Source of the DNA: Calamus simplicifolius
Taxonomy: Eukaryota; Streptophyta; Magnoliopsida; Arecales; Arecaceae
Assembly (NCBI GenBank): GCA_900491605.1
Contig: UESW01003829.1
Span: forward strand, 1,167,157-1,231,156
Reading direction: 5' to 3'
DNA: 64,000 nucleotides
Positions 45,354 to 57,182 of this stretch are shown one piece after another (within the stretch, counting starts at the first letter, position 1; each line of letters opens with the position of its first letter). Below the pieces are notes generated by a model. That model searched no databases. It saw only the letters and a program-made list of their open reading frames with translations, and was not told where the DNA came from. The position numbers and the translations under genes were made by a program.

Positions 45354-48300
45354 TAGAGTTGGGCACTAGGCCGTGCCTGGCACGGCATAGCTCAGGCCCA
45401 ACGGGCCGCTTCCATGGCCGTGTTGTGCTCGGCATGGCCTAGTAACAAACGGGTCGTGCCGAGCATGGCACGGCCAAAAAAATTTTAGGCCCAGCATGGT
45501 TTGTGGCCCATTTTGGGTCACAGGCCGTGCTGAGCCTGAGTCGTGCCTGGTACAGCTCCTAACATCTATATAGCCATTTCTAGCCATTTTCGTTAGGGTT
45601 TTTTTTGACCATTTTACCTCCCCCCATATAACAGCTATATTAAAGGATATTTTTGAAAAAAAATTAAGACTTCTATAAATAGCCCATTCCTCCCTTATTT
45701 TCATCACACCAAACCAACTCTTCTCTCCTTCTCTACTACTACTATTTCTCTCTTTTATTAAGCTCTAGCAATTTAATTTTTAGTTTGCAGGTGTTCTGGC
45801 AAGTGCTCTAATAAGTGTTCAAGTGCTACACAAGAGAAGTTCTTATTGAGAAGTACAAGAGAAAGGAGGTCACTTTTTGTTGAGAGGCGACTGGCGAGAG
45901 CACAAGAGGAAGCTCAGTAGCTCACAAATCTTGACTCCAGGCCTCCACCTCTGATCCTCTTCTCAATTCCTTCTTGTGGTTAGTTTTTACTTTTTTGCAT
46001 TTATTAATTAAAATTTTAGATATGGCATCTTATAATGAAAGTAATTTTAGCATCCACCCTTTTTTTGAAGGTAAGAAAACTAATCCCCAACCCCAAGTTC
46101 CCTCTAGAGCCAATGAATGTCAAACCTTTTCTCGTAAGAGGACTAGTAATATTTGGAATGGTTTCGATATAATTATGGTTGATGGAGTCTACAAAGCAAA
46201 ATATAGAAATTATGTAAAACTTTACAGTTATAATAGTACTGAGGAACAGGGCATTTAAAAAGACATATATAGACTCATAGGATGCATGATTTCCATCAGC
46301 AAAGTACTCTAATATACAAGAGGGATCACTTGTAGGTAATTTTTCATATAACCATAAAAATCAAAGAAAATTACTTGTAAGATGGATAGTTCAGGATGAA
46401 TTACTTTTTAGTTTATGTGAATTATATAATTTTTAACATTATGTTCAATTAGGCCTACAACCTACTTATAGAAGAACTAGTGGGCGTACATTTAGAAGAG
46501 TCGCTATGACAAACTTTTTAGCAATGAAACAAAGTTTAATTGAAACACTTTTAAATTTAAATGCTAGAATTTCTTTAACTTCTTATATTTGGTCGGCATC
46601 TATAGTTAGTAATTATTTTATTACTATTACTGCTCATTATATTGATAATGATTGGCAACTAAATAAACGAATTCTTGCTTTTCGTGCTTTTGATTTTCTG
46701 CATTCAGGACAATAAATTTGAAATGCTATTTATCAAACTATATGCTCATATAATATTAATAATAAAATAATATTTATTACTTTTGATAATGCATCTAATA
46801 ATAATTCTGTTGTTCTATTATTAAATACTCTTTGCATCCCATTTTAAATGAATAATTATTTCATATTAGATGTGCATGTCATATATTAAATCTTTCTATT
46901 CAATCTGGCATGGACATAATTCAAGAGGTTATTTCAAAAATTAGAAATGTTGTTTCTTTTATTCATGCTTCAAGATCAAGACTTCAAGAATTTAAACAAT
47001 TATGTGTAGATCATGGTAAATATTCTAAAAAATTTAAACTTGATGTAATTACTCATTAGAATAGTACCTATACCATGATACATGATGCATATCCATATAA
47101 GAACTTATTAAGTACTTATATTAATGATCGTGGATTAGATTTACATTTATTGAAATTGATTGGAATCAAGGAAAAATTTTAGAAGATTTTTTTTGTTACT
47201 TTTTATAATGCTACAAATATTCTTTCTGGTATTTATTATCCAACTTCTTGTTTATTTTTATAAAAATCATAAGTAATTAGTGAAAAATTTAAAGAATATA
47301 AAAATGATGATGTTTTAATGCCTATTATACATCATATGAAAACGAAATGGAATGAATATTGGAACAGGATATGTTCTTTGCATAACTTAGCTGCTGTTTT
47401 TTATTCTAGAGTTAAATTAAATGGTATAAATATTTTAATTGATGAATATTATGAAAACATGAATCAAAATCCTGAACCTGCTAAAGATGAGGTAACATGA
47501 CTTCTTAATGATATTTATGTTTTATATCATAATAAAATTCATGGATCTAGAATACCTGCTCAAAGCTCTGCTTCTTCTTCTAGATCTCGTTCGTCATCTA
47601 TTTTTTCATTCATTAGAAGGCACACACATGCTTCATCATCTTCTTCATCTTTAAGTAATGAATTATAATTTTATTTATGAAACGATCTTTATTCTGCATA
47701 TGATAAAGATCAAATAGAGAGTCTAGATGTATTAACTTGGTAGAAGAATGTTAGAAATCAATACCCTATTATGTCTGTCATTGCACAGGATATTTAGCTG
47801 TACCGATGTTCACAGTAGCATCAAAATCTGCTTTTAGTGCAGGTCGGCATATTCTAGACGAAAAGAGAAGTAGGATGATGGCGAGGCGGTTGAGATGCTT
47901 CTCTGCTTCAAAGATTGGTTGGATGCTGAGGCGAGGCTTCAAGATAAAGGTGGATATGACTTAACCAGCGAAGATAATGATGACACAAATACTACTGATG
48001 AGTGAGTCATCTCTATTTTTATAATTATATATTTTTATTTTTTTAATTGTTAAAGTGAGTCATCTCTATTTTTCTCCTTTCTTATTATATTCAGGAGGTC
48101 TGGCCTAGCCCCTCTTCCTTCATGTACCATTTTAATTTTAAATTAATAAACTAGTAGGGGTCTATGCCAAACCCTCCACCATTAATGTGGCTTTATATTA
48201 ATAAATTTCTTTATTCTCAATAATTTTTTAATTTATTAAAAAAATATTTTTTATAAAAAAATATTTTTTTATAAAAAAAAATTTTATCAGGCCCTTATGG

Positions 48301-48504
48301 GTCATGCTGGCCCAGGTCCATGTGGGCCAGCATGGCCCAGAACCCTGTGGGCCGGCACTGCCTAGAACCCTGTGGGCTGGTACAGTCCAGGCCCACGTGG
48401 GTCATGCCGTGCTGGGCTGCCGGGTTGTATTTTTTGAGCTTGGTACGGCACGGCTTAATAGGCCTTGCCGGCCCATGGGCGGCACGGCCTGATGCCTAAC
48501 TCCA
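45354..48504 (+). mobile_element. hAT transposon nested in the PIF element
   Basis: Terminal inverted repeats 'tagagttgggcactaggccg' (45354) and the complement of 'tggagttaggcatcaggccg' (ending 48504), with a perfect 8-bp duplication attcataa (45346-45353 and 48505-48512). Subterminal regions are full of 'ggcacggc' and 'gggcc' motifs. It is about 3.15 kb. The transposase is degenerate. Confidence 0.9.
46022..48010 (+). pseudogene. hAT transposase, decayed
   Basis: Starts MASYNESNFSIHPFFEGK, then a BED-finger-like area without clear C2H2 ligands. The core piece LTSYIWSASIVSNYFITITA and HYIDNDWQLNKRILAFR (about 46573-46690) matches the hAT catalytic region. The C-terminal dimerisation region is weakly visible near 47727-47900 (LDVLTW, then FSASKIGWM). 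Stops at about 46258, 46715, 47040 and beyond show it is inactive. Confidence 0.78.
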
Positions 48505-49640
48505 ATTCATAATTAAACATACCATCAGAAACTCAAAACAATCTAAGAGTTCAACAATGATCAAACAATTAAACAAGAAAATATGAAATGGCTATGACTG
48601 TGAGATTTAGAAAAACTACTAAAAGTATAATTTAGCACTCTGAAAAGAAAGGAGGTTCCCAAATAGAAGATGAAAAAGAAGCTTCCAATACAAGGACATC
48701 ATTAATTTTTTCTTTAAAATAATTTTACTTGGTGCAATTTAATGCTCGAGCCTTGAGCAAGTGAAATAAAAGGAATGAACTCGGCCTTCATTTTTTTTTC
48801 ATTTGTCAACAAAAGAAAGGCTATGTATAACAATATGTTTTCAATTTAAATCAAATGCATCAACCGCAAATTCTATTTCTACACTAATTAAAATGGGTAA
48901 TAGTAGAAAAAAATATTGAAAAGAAAAAATAATATTTATTAAAATAATAATAAGTTAAAAGAGACGATAAACCACAAAGTTTGTTAGAATGAATAACTAA
49001 TCATTATCGCTAAAAAAAAGAGATGATAGAGTGACGAAAGAAGAGAAGAATAAGAGGCAGTAAAATGGGTTTGCTCCTATCTTGAACTTGATCCACTACA
49101 TATATAGAGTTCCAGCAAAACCAAAAGAGAAGAAAATCATGAGTTTCACCGCAATTATTTTTAATCTTTTAACAAGCGAAAAGATTTATCTAAATTTTTT
49201 TTAAGAAAAAATAATTATAAAAGTGATTGTTAACATCAGGAAGTCTAATGCAACAGAAAAATGTTCTCACCTTCTTCTTCTTCTTTTTCCTTACTCAGCA
49301 TTGATGCTTGTATTCCTCTTCTTGATGCTGTTTTGAGAACCCTAGCCCTCGCGGCCAAAAGAATGAAAAGTAGTGAATGAATCATCGGAATGAGAAAAAT
49401 ATAGAGAATGAAAAGGATATTTTGATCTTTAAAAAAATAACTTAAACATTTTTTCTCCCCACATTACCCCCGATTTGTGAGTTAATAAATTTATCCTCGT
49501 TGAGGAAGAAATAAAGGGAAGTGGTTGCTCTCATTCTCTTTCCCCTCTTTCTTTCATCTTTCTTCCAAATAAAATAACTTATGACAATTTTCCTTCTTTC
49601 TCTTTCCCTTCCCTCCATTCCCTTCCATCCAAACAATCCC
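48505..49640. other. 5' region of the PIF element beyond the hAT
   Basis: AT-rich sequence with a pyrimidine run (about 49268-49300), reaching the right terminal repeat. No separate gene seen. Confidence 0.6.
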
Positions 49641-50318
49641 TTAAATTGAAACCAATTTGAATTACAATGTTTCAAGCTCAAAACTCTATCAAGATTTACA
49701 ACATTTTGTGTCGTGTTAAAACCCTATTGGTCCCATTCTCCTGTTCGCACCCTTTGGCATCATCACCCTTCCCCCACCTTGTCCCATTTTCCTCTTGGTC
49801 CTCGGGATAGATTACCTGACTAATTTAAATAATAATCATCTTACTAGGTCATCAGAGAGAGCTTCATTTGTATAGTTTTTCTAGTCTAAGTATAATAATA
49901 ATGATATTGTGAATTGTAGGGCCGTAATGGCTGCAATAACTTTAAATTTTTATACACTGAAACATCCATATTCATCTTGATTCATACATAAAAAAGTTTT
50001 TGCACACCACGCATAGTGATTGACCGTGCATGGATAGCCGCACATGCGCCAAGAACATTCTTATTCTTTTTATACTGCAGGCACGGCCACATGCATGCGC
50101 AATCAATCATCGCACGCGGTGCATGTGTTTCTACACTGCATGGTGCATGCATTCCTGCACCGGCGCAGTGCAAAAAGAATTTTCCTTCTTATATACTTGC
50201 TTAGATAAAACAACACGTTGAAATCTAATTTGTTGCACTTTAAAAGGACATTCGTTGCCTTTGATTTCAATGAAGCATTGCTAAATGAGAGACTTTTAGA
50301 GCTTGTCCTAGAGAAAAT
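49641..50318 (+). repeat. ACO duplication copy 2, piece 3
   Basis: Aligns with about 1261-1377 and 3296-3726 of copy 1. It lacks the MITE and solo LTR present in copy 1 and includes the second foldback element (49990-50183). It ends at aaaat (50314-50318), next to element C. Confidence 0.87.
49990..50183. mobile_element. Short foldback element (copy 2)
   Basis: Opens 'aaaaaagtttttgcacacc' and closes 'gcgcagtgcaaaaagaattt', an imperfect inverted repeat. It is rich in internal 'gcatgc' and 'tgcatg' palindromes and somewhat longer than the copy 1 element at 3443-3571. Confidence 0.5.
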
Positions 50319-51647
50319 TATTGACGCCAAATCATCATCCTCGAACGTCCGCGAGCATCCGGTCGCCTCCTCCAGTGAGCCCGGGATCCTCCGGCGAGCT
50401 TCTTATGCATGTGGGCCTGCAAACAAGACCCGGGGGCCAGAGATTTCGGTGGGAACCCTTCGATACTCAAGTCAGTGCTCTAGACAACAGCCGTGAGCTT
50501 GAGGAAGCTCGAAAGAGAGAAGAAGAGAGAGGCTTAGAGCGTGCTCTCTATGAGCAAGAATGAGCATTTAAGAGTGTAATGAGTTTGTTACCTGATTGGG
50601 GGTCCCTCTTACCCATTTTATAGATGCTTAGAGTTTGTCTAACTTGAGTGGTTGAGGCTCCATAATGATGACTTTGATGGGTGAAGTATCAGAACTGATG
50701 TCTGTGAGGCATGGGGTGCTGCCACTTGTCAGAGCATTAATTGATGGCAGCAACAGTGGAGCTTACCTCCATGTGATGTGTCAGGCTGTAGGCCGTGTTC
50801 CATCAGAGTAGGTGGCTGCAGCTGGTTGGCAGGTGCTATTTTGGTTTGGACAGCTGTCGTAGGCTGCTGCAGGGTGTGGCCGACCATTACAGCGCTTGCC
50901 AGATGTATCCCTCATGTCACCTTTTTGGTTGTCCTGCGTAGACAGTGATGGGTGATAAAGTTAGTCGTGTGGGTCCCAAGGTACAGTCGTTGGGGCAGAA
51001 GATGATATTGAGTTGAAGCCAACTGTCCCTCGTAGAGCACTGATTATAGAGTGCTTGCATGGCACTATTCACGGCTGAGGGGAGCTCGATGCTAGGAGCT
51101 GAGGCCGAGGCCGTGCAAGGCCGAGGGGTAGTCGAGTGCCGAGGCCGTACGAGGCCGAGGGGGCAGCAGAGTGCCAAGGGGAGCTTGGTGCTGTGAGCTG
51201 AGGCCGAGGCCAAGTGGAAGAGCCGAGGCCAAGGCCGAGGGGGCAGCGGAGTGCCGAGGGGAGTTCGGTGCTAGGAGCTGAGGCTGAGGCCGAGGCCGTG
51301 CGAGGCCGATGGGATAGCCGAGTGCCGAGGCCGTATGAGGCCAAGGGGGCAGCGGAGTGCCGAGGGGAGCTTGGTGCTGGGAGCTGAGGCCGAGGGGGCA
51401 GCCGAGTGCCGAGGGGAGCTCGGTGCTGGGAGCTGAGGCCAAGGTAGAAGCTGAGGCCGAGGCCTAGTCGGAAGCTCGAGGCCGAGGGGGTGCCAGGTCC
51501 GAAGCCGAGGGCGAGGGCACCTCGGAGGCCGAAGGGACTTCGGAAGCCGAGGGGACCTCGAAGGTTGAAGTCACCCTGTGGGACTGAGATGGGGCTCCGT
51601 CAGTTTCCTTCACGGTTTACTCTAACGGCATTGGATCAGCCATATCA
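50319..51647 (-). repeat. LTR of element C (3' end of the element)
   Basis: About 1329 bp. In minus-strand order: terminal 'tgatatggctgatcc' (51647 down), short GC-rich array (about 51480-51060), TATA box 'ctataaaatggg' near 50625, core near 50460-50360. The second LTR is 540 bp longer because of its array. Confidence 0.9.
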
Positions 51648-54600
51648 GATGCCCCCTCGCCCCTGAGATGAAGCGGGCCCATCCCAGCGAGAAAAAAGGG
51701 GCGTCACCTCCTAAGTGGCTGATCCCCACCTGCCGCCAACCGCTGACGGGCACGTATCCTTTCATGCTTGCTTCAGTTATGATTCTTTCCTAGTGGATAG
51801 ATCTTTTTTTTCTTTTGCCTTGCTTTGGATAATTTCTGTCCACTCATTGGCTAGCTGAAGGTAGCCAGCAATCCTCTCTCAACGCAGAGTCTAGAAGTGG
51901 ATATCTATCATCTATGAGTTGGAGAGTTGGTTTCTTCCAACTGTGAGTTGACTTTGGGTCTTCAACTTCTGACAGGAAGTTTGGATGTGGGTGCCCGTCA
52001 ATATGCCACTGAGGCAGAGAAAAAGCCGATGAGGCCGCAATGATGCCGCTGAGGCAAAGACAGCCGTTGAAGCTGCAATGATGCCGCTGAGTCAGAGAGT
52101 GCCGTTGAGGCTACAATAATGTCGCGGAGGCAGAGATAAAGCTGTTGAGGCTAAAATAAAATTGCCGAAGCAGAAATAGAGCTATGGGGGCTAAAATAAA
52201 ATTGCCTCAAGTGTTTTTGTGCTGGTTCGAGAGGTGACTCGAGCGGGTACGGGCTGTTAGGGATTTGAACCGACTCAGGGGCGTATCCTAGCCGAGCTAA
52301 GTGGTATCCATTAGCCACGATGCTGCCGAGCTCCTTTGGAATTGTCTTGGGTGTTTGTGTGCTGGTCCGGGAGGTGACTCGAGCAGGTACGGGCTGTTAG
52401 GGACTTGAACCAACTTGGGGCGTATGCTAGCCAGACCGAGTGGTATCCCGTTAGCCATGATGCCGTCGAGCTCCTTCGAAACTGCCTCGGGGGTTTCGTG
52501 GCAGGCCCGAGGGGTGACTCGAGGTCACTGGAACCATAGGTCTTGAATCGCCACAGGGGTTTCGCAGCCGGCCCAGGGGTGACCTTCTGATTATAGGACC
52601 GTTGAGAGCCTTTTGAAAGGTTAATTTTGTCGGTTTCCTGTAATACATTCAGACACTAATGAAAGAAAACTTTTTCTCAAAGTATAGTGTACTTAGCTTT
52701 TTTGTAGATGTTTTCCTTGCGTCGTGTTTGGTGTCGAGCTGGCCTCGAGCTTGAGTGCCAATGGTACATCAGGCTTTGAGTGCCGACCGGAGTCAGGCTT
52801 GAGTGCCAATGGTACATTGGGTTTTTTGGATCTGGTGGTACATCGGTCTTTGATGCCGATGGTACATGTCCGAGGCCGAGTGCCGAGGGGCTGAGGCATC
52901 CGCCAGAAGAGAAGAGACGGGGGCCGAGCGCGTGGGAGCTTGGTGCCGAGGCCGTACAAGGCCGAGGAGAAAAGTCGAGGCCGTACGAAGCTGAGATGAT
53001 CTACAAGGCCGAGGGGATCTCGGCAACTTGCATGGCCAAGGGGGGCTTGGCAGCTTCTGGAGGAGCTTGGGAGCAGCCGCGAGGGCTCTATGACGTGGCA
53101 GTAGGGCTGAGGGAGTGTGCATGGCCGAGTGCCGAGGCAGATGCTCGAGGCCAAGGCCGAGGCGAAAGCTCGAGGCCGAGCCGAGGCGGAAGCTCGAGGC
53201 CGAGGGCGTGCCAGGTCCGAAGCAGAGGGCGAGGGGACCCCAGAGATCGAAGGAACCTCGAAGGCCGAAGGGACCTCGGTGGCCGAGGGGACCTCGGAGG
53301 CCGAGGGGACCCTTCGCGCCTGTCCTTTCCTGTCAACTTCAACTGTGATTCCATGCTGTGGGGAAACCCCTTTCCTTTTGCGGTGCCTTGTGTAGACATC
53401 TTCACGCTTCCCTTGACTGGCAGCCAGTAGTCCTCTTCCGATGCGGAGCCCAGGAGTGGATGCCCATCAACTGTAAGTTGGAGAGTCGGTTTCTCTTGAC
53501 TGTGAGTTGACTTTGGGTCTTCTTCTTTTGTCATGAAATTTGAAGGTGGGTGCCCGTTAACTGTGAGCTGGGGAGTTTGCTTCTCCCAGCTGTGAGTTGT
53601 CTTGGAGCTTCTTGATGGCTGAAAGTAACCAGAAATATGTTGCAAGTGTATAATTTAAACAAAGGTATTACTCGATTGGCCATTGGCCGCTGATACAGAG
53701 TTGAAGCCGCTAAGGCTGAAATGAAGCCGTTGAGGCTGTGATGAAGCCACTGAAGCAGAGTTGAGGCCGTCGAGAGCCTTTGAACTTCATAGGGTGACCC
53801 GAGAGTCGCTGGGATGGGACCATGCTCGGAAGCCTTTAACCTCGGAGGGTGACCTGAGAGTTGAGAGTCGTCAGGTGCCTTTTTAACCCCGAAGGGTGAC
53901 CTGAGAGTTGAGAGTTGTCAGGTGCCTTTTTATTTGTGCCAACAATCTTTGCTGCCAACGTTGGAGTCAGTCTTTGGCCTTTGGTGCCGAGCTGGCCTCA
54001 GGTTTGAGTATCGATGGTACATCGGGCTTTTTGGATCCGGTGGTACATCGGTCTTCAGTGCCGATGGTACATCAAGCTTTTTAGATCTGGTGGTACACCG
54101 GTCTTCGATGCCGATGGTACATCGGGCTTTGAGTGCCGATCGGAGTCAGGCTTGAGTGCTGATGGTACATTGGGCTTTTTGGATCCGGTGGTACATCGGT
54201 CTTCGGTGCCGATGGTACATCGAGCTTTTTGGATCCAGTGGTACACTGGTCTTCGGTGCCGATGGTACATTGGGCTTTTTGGATCTGGTGGTACATCGGT
54301 CTTCGGTATCGATAGTACATCGGACTTTGAGTGCCGATCGGAGTCGGGCTTGAGTGCCGATGGTACATCAGACTTTTGGATCCGATAGTACACCGGTCTT
54401 CGGTGCAAATGGTACATCAAGCTTTTTAAATCCGATGGTACATCGATCTTCAGTGATGATGGTACATCGGGCTTTTGAATTCAGTGGTACATCGGTCTTC
54501 GGTGCCGATGGTACATTGGACTTTGAGTGCCGATCGGAATCGGGCTTGAGACGCTAACGCGAGGTTGGTCTTGAATGCCGATGCAGAGTCGATCTTCCCT

Positions 54601-55139
54601 GCATGTCATTTTTAAGTATCAATGAAAGAAATACTATCTTAAGTGCAGCATACTTAGCTCTTGCAGCACCCCTATTTTTCTTCTTCGGACTTGAGCACTT
54701 TCGCTCGCTGGTGGTCTACCCCCCAGGGAATCAAGTTGGTTGGAGTGGAGGCACTGCTGCCCTTATTTGGGCCTTCCTCTACGTCGCCGTCTGTAGGAGA
54801 GAAGGCTGCTTGGGCGGCGAGTGATGGCTCTCTAAGCTTTAAGTCGCTGATGAGCTTGATGATGGTGGACCTCTTGCTGGGGAGATTCACTGTAGGATGA
54901 AGGATGGCTAGCCTGAGTAGTGACCAAAGGGCGAGTGGAAGCTTTTGCTCGCTGTTGCGTGGTCATGAGATGTTGCCTTTCAAGCTTTTGCTTAGATCGT
55001 TGAAGGTGCCCCCCAGCATAACTGGCGAAAGCTTCTTGGATTCTTGTCATCACCATCTTCACGATCCACCATTTTGATAAAAAAGGGATGAGGATCTGCA
55101 AAGCAGCATCGCTGACCCTCCCTTCCTGACGCGCCAATT
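51648..55139 (-). other. Internal region of element C
   Basis: Adjacent to the PBS (minus strand, 55137-54832) is a short open piece starting MARQEGRVSDAALQ that may be a Gag leader remnant; I cannot assign a domain. The rest is low-complexity GC-rich sequence with degenerate repeats: 'gatgccgctgaggc'-like strings near 52020-52170, GAGGCCGAG strings near 52870-53310, and a 'ggtacatcgg' array at 53990-54560. No pol domain is visible in either strand. Confidence 0.6.
53990..54560. repeat. About 60-bp tandem array in element C
   Basis: Units contain 'gatggtacatcgggcttt', 'ttggatccggtggtacatcg' and 'gtcttcggtgcc' in alternating order. Read on the element's strand this gives 'aaagcccgatgtaccatcgg', which shares its words with the 97-bp array of Gypsy B. 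Confidence 0.9.
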
Positions 55140-57010
55140 TGTTGACGCCAAATCACCGTCCTCGAACGTCCAAGAGCATCCAGTCGCCTCCTCCAGCAAG
55201 CTCGGGATCCTCCGGCAAGCTTCTTGTGCCTGTGGGCCTGCAAACAAGTCCCGAGGGCCGAAGATTCCAGCAGGGACCCTCCGACACTTAAGTCAGTGCT
55301 CTGGGCAACAGCCGTGAGCTTAAGGAAGCTCGAAAGAGAGAAGAAGAGATGCTTAGAGCCATGCTCTATGTGAGCAAGAATGATCATTTAAGAGTGTAAT
55401 GAGTTTGTTACCTGATCGGGGTTCCCTCTTACCCATTTTATATGCTTAGAGTTTGTCTAGCTTGAGTGGTTGAGGCTCCATAATGATAACTTTGATGGGT
55501 GAAGTCTCAAAACTGATGCCTGCGAGGCATGGGGTGCTGCCACTTGTCAGAGCATTAATTGATGGCAGCAACAGTGGAGCTTACCTCCATGTGATGTGTC
55601 AGGCTGCAGGCCGTGTCCCGTCAGAGTAGATGGCTGCAGCTAGTTGGCAGGTGCTATTTTGGTTTGGACAGCTATTACAGGCTACTGCAGGGCGTGGCCG
55701 ACCGTTACGGTGCTTGCCAGACGTGTCCCCCACGTTAACTTTTTGGTTGTCCTGCGCAGACAGTGATGGGTGATAAAGTTAGTCGTGTGGGTCCCAAGGT
55801 ACAGCCCATTAGGGCAGAAGATGATGTTCAGTTGAAGCCAACTGTTCCTCGTATAGCACTGATTATAGAGTGCTTGCATGGGAGCTGAGGCGGAGGCCGA
55901 GTGGAAGAGCCGAGACCAAGGTCGTGCGAGGCCGAGGGGGCAGCCGAGTGCCGAGGGGAGCTCGGTGCTGGGAGCTGAGGCCGAGGCCGAGTGGAAGAGC
56001 CGAGGCCAAGGCCGTGCAAGGCCGAGGGGGCAACGGAGTGCCGAGGTCAGCTCAGTGCTTGGAGCTGAGGCCGAGGCCGAGTGGAAGAGCCAAGGCTGAG
56101 GCTGTACGATGCCGAGGGAGCAGCGGAGTGCCGAGGGGAGCTTGGTGCTGGGAGCTGAGGCCGAGGCCGAGGCCGTACGAGGTCGAGGGGGCAGCGGAGT
56201 GCCAAGGGGAGCTCGGTGCTGGGAGCTGAGGCCGAGGCCGAGGGGGCAGCCGAATGCTGAAGGGAGCTCGGTGCTGGGAGCTAAGGCCGAGGCCGAGTGG
56301 AAGAGCCGAGGCCGAGGCCGTACGAGGCCGAGGGGGCAGCGGAGTGCCGAGGGGAGCTCGGTGCTGGGAACTGAGGCCGAGGCCGGGTGGAAGAGCCGAG
56401 GCCGAGGCCGTGCGAGGCCGAGGGGGCAGCCGAGTGCCGAGGGGAGCTCAGTGCTGGGAGCTGAGGCCGAGGTCGAATGAAAGAGCCGAGGCCGAGGCCG
56501 TACGAGGCCAAGGGGGCAGCGGAGTGCCGAGGGGAGTTCGGTGCTGGGAGCGGAGTGCCAAGGCCGAGGCCGTGCGAGACCGAGGGGGCTGCCGAGTGCC
56601 GAGGCCGTACGAGGCCGAGGGGGCAGCAGAGTGCCGAGGGAAGCTCGGTGCTGGGAGCTGAGGCCGAAGCCGAGGCCGTGCGAGGCCGAGGGGGCAGCCG
56701 AGTGCTGAGGCCGTACGAGGCTGAGGAGGCAACGGAGTGCCGAGGGGAGCTTGGTGCTGGGAGCTAAGGCCGAGGTGGAAGCTCGAGGCCGAGGCCCAGG
56801 CGGAAGCTCGAGGCCATGGCTGAGGCCCAGGTGGAAGCTCGAGGCCTAGGGGGTGCTAAGTCCGAAGACGAGGGCGAGGGTACCCCGAAGACCGAAGGGA
56901 CCTCGGAGCCCGAAGGGACCTCAGAGGCCGAAGTCACCCTACAGGACTGAGACGGGGCTCCATCAGTTTCCTTCACGGTTTACTCTAACGGCATTGGATC
57001 AGCCATATCA
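55140..57010 (-). repeat. LTR of element C (5' end of the element)
   Basis: About 1871 bp. The array of 'gaggccgaggccgtacgagg', 'ggggcagcggagtgccgag' and 'gggagctcggtgctggg' covers about 55880-56780 and is roughly twice the size of the one in the partner LTR. It ends 'gatcagccatatca' at 57010. Confidence 0.9.
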
Positions 57011-57180
57011 CTAATATCTCTACAAAGCTACATTTGCTATTAGATATGGCGATTCCAGTCATCGACTTCTCAAAGTTGGATGGCAAAGAAAGGGCCCAAA
57101 CTATGGCCCAAATTGCCAAGGGATGCGAAGAGTGGGGATTCTTTCAGGTTAGCTGACAGTGCTTAGCATAGTACACAAGC
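57011..57180 (+). repeat. ACO duplication copy 2, piece 4
   Basis: Aligns with about 3722-3900 of copy 1, from 'ctaatatctctacaaagctac' through exon 1 into intron 1. Similarity stops near 57180, where unrelated GC-rich sequence begins. Confidence 0.9.
57046..57147 (+). pseudogene. Orphan exon 1 of a second ACO copy
   Basis: A 102-bp exon identical in length and phase to exon 1 at 3764-3865, followed by the same GT donor. It encodes MAIPVIDFSKLDGK and ends EEWGFFQ, differing at only a few codons. The intron is lost after about 30 bp, exons 2 and 3 are not in the window, and the promoter is scattered over 36 kb by transposons. It cannot make ACO; whether it yields any transcript is unknown. Confidence 0.92.
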
Positions 57181-57182
57181 CA

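Larger units (their letters stand above)
41530..49640 (-). mobile_element. PIF/Harbinger transposon with nested hAT
   Basis: Terminal inverted repeats 'ggctttgtttggat' (41530) and 'atccaaacaatccc' (ending 49640), flanked by cta (41527-41529) and tta (49641-49643); copy 1 reads tta at the empty site. Coding is on the minus strand: a DDE transposase (45160-43998) and a Myb/SANT-like second protein (about 43360-42620), the two-gene plan of plant PIF/Harbinger elements. Without the hAT it is about 4.9 kb. Both genes are broken. Confidence 0.87.
50319..57010 (-). mobile_element. Gypsy-like element C, non-autonomous, minus strand
   Basis: LTRs 50319-51647 and 55140-57010, read on the minus strand, start 'tgatatggctgatcc' and end with 'gatttggcgtcaac' plus 'a' (TA in place of CA's complement at 50319-50320). 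Flanks are aaaat and ctaat; copy 1 reads ctaat. Between the LTRs are 3.5 kb without recognisable protease, reverse transcriptase or integrase. PBS-like 'aattggcgcgtcagg' (minus, from 55139) and polypurine tract (minus, 51665-51648) match those of A and B, so it is a defective member of the same group, probably moved by a relative's proteins. Confidence 0.88.

Noticed and set aside
55870..56767. Several open frames with repeating GAEAEAE-like text in LTR C
   Set aside because: They are translations of the GAGGCCGAG array in different frames and have no start context or homology.
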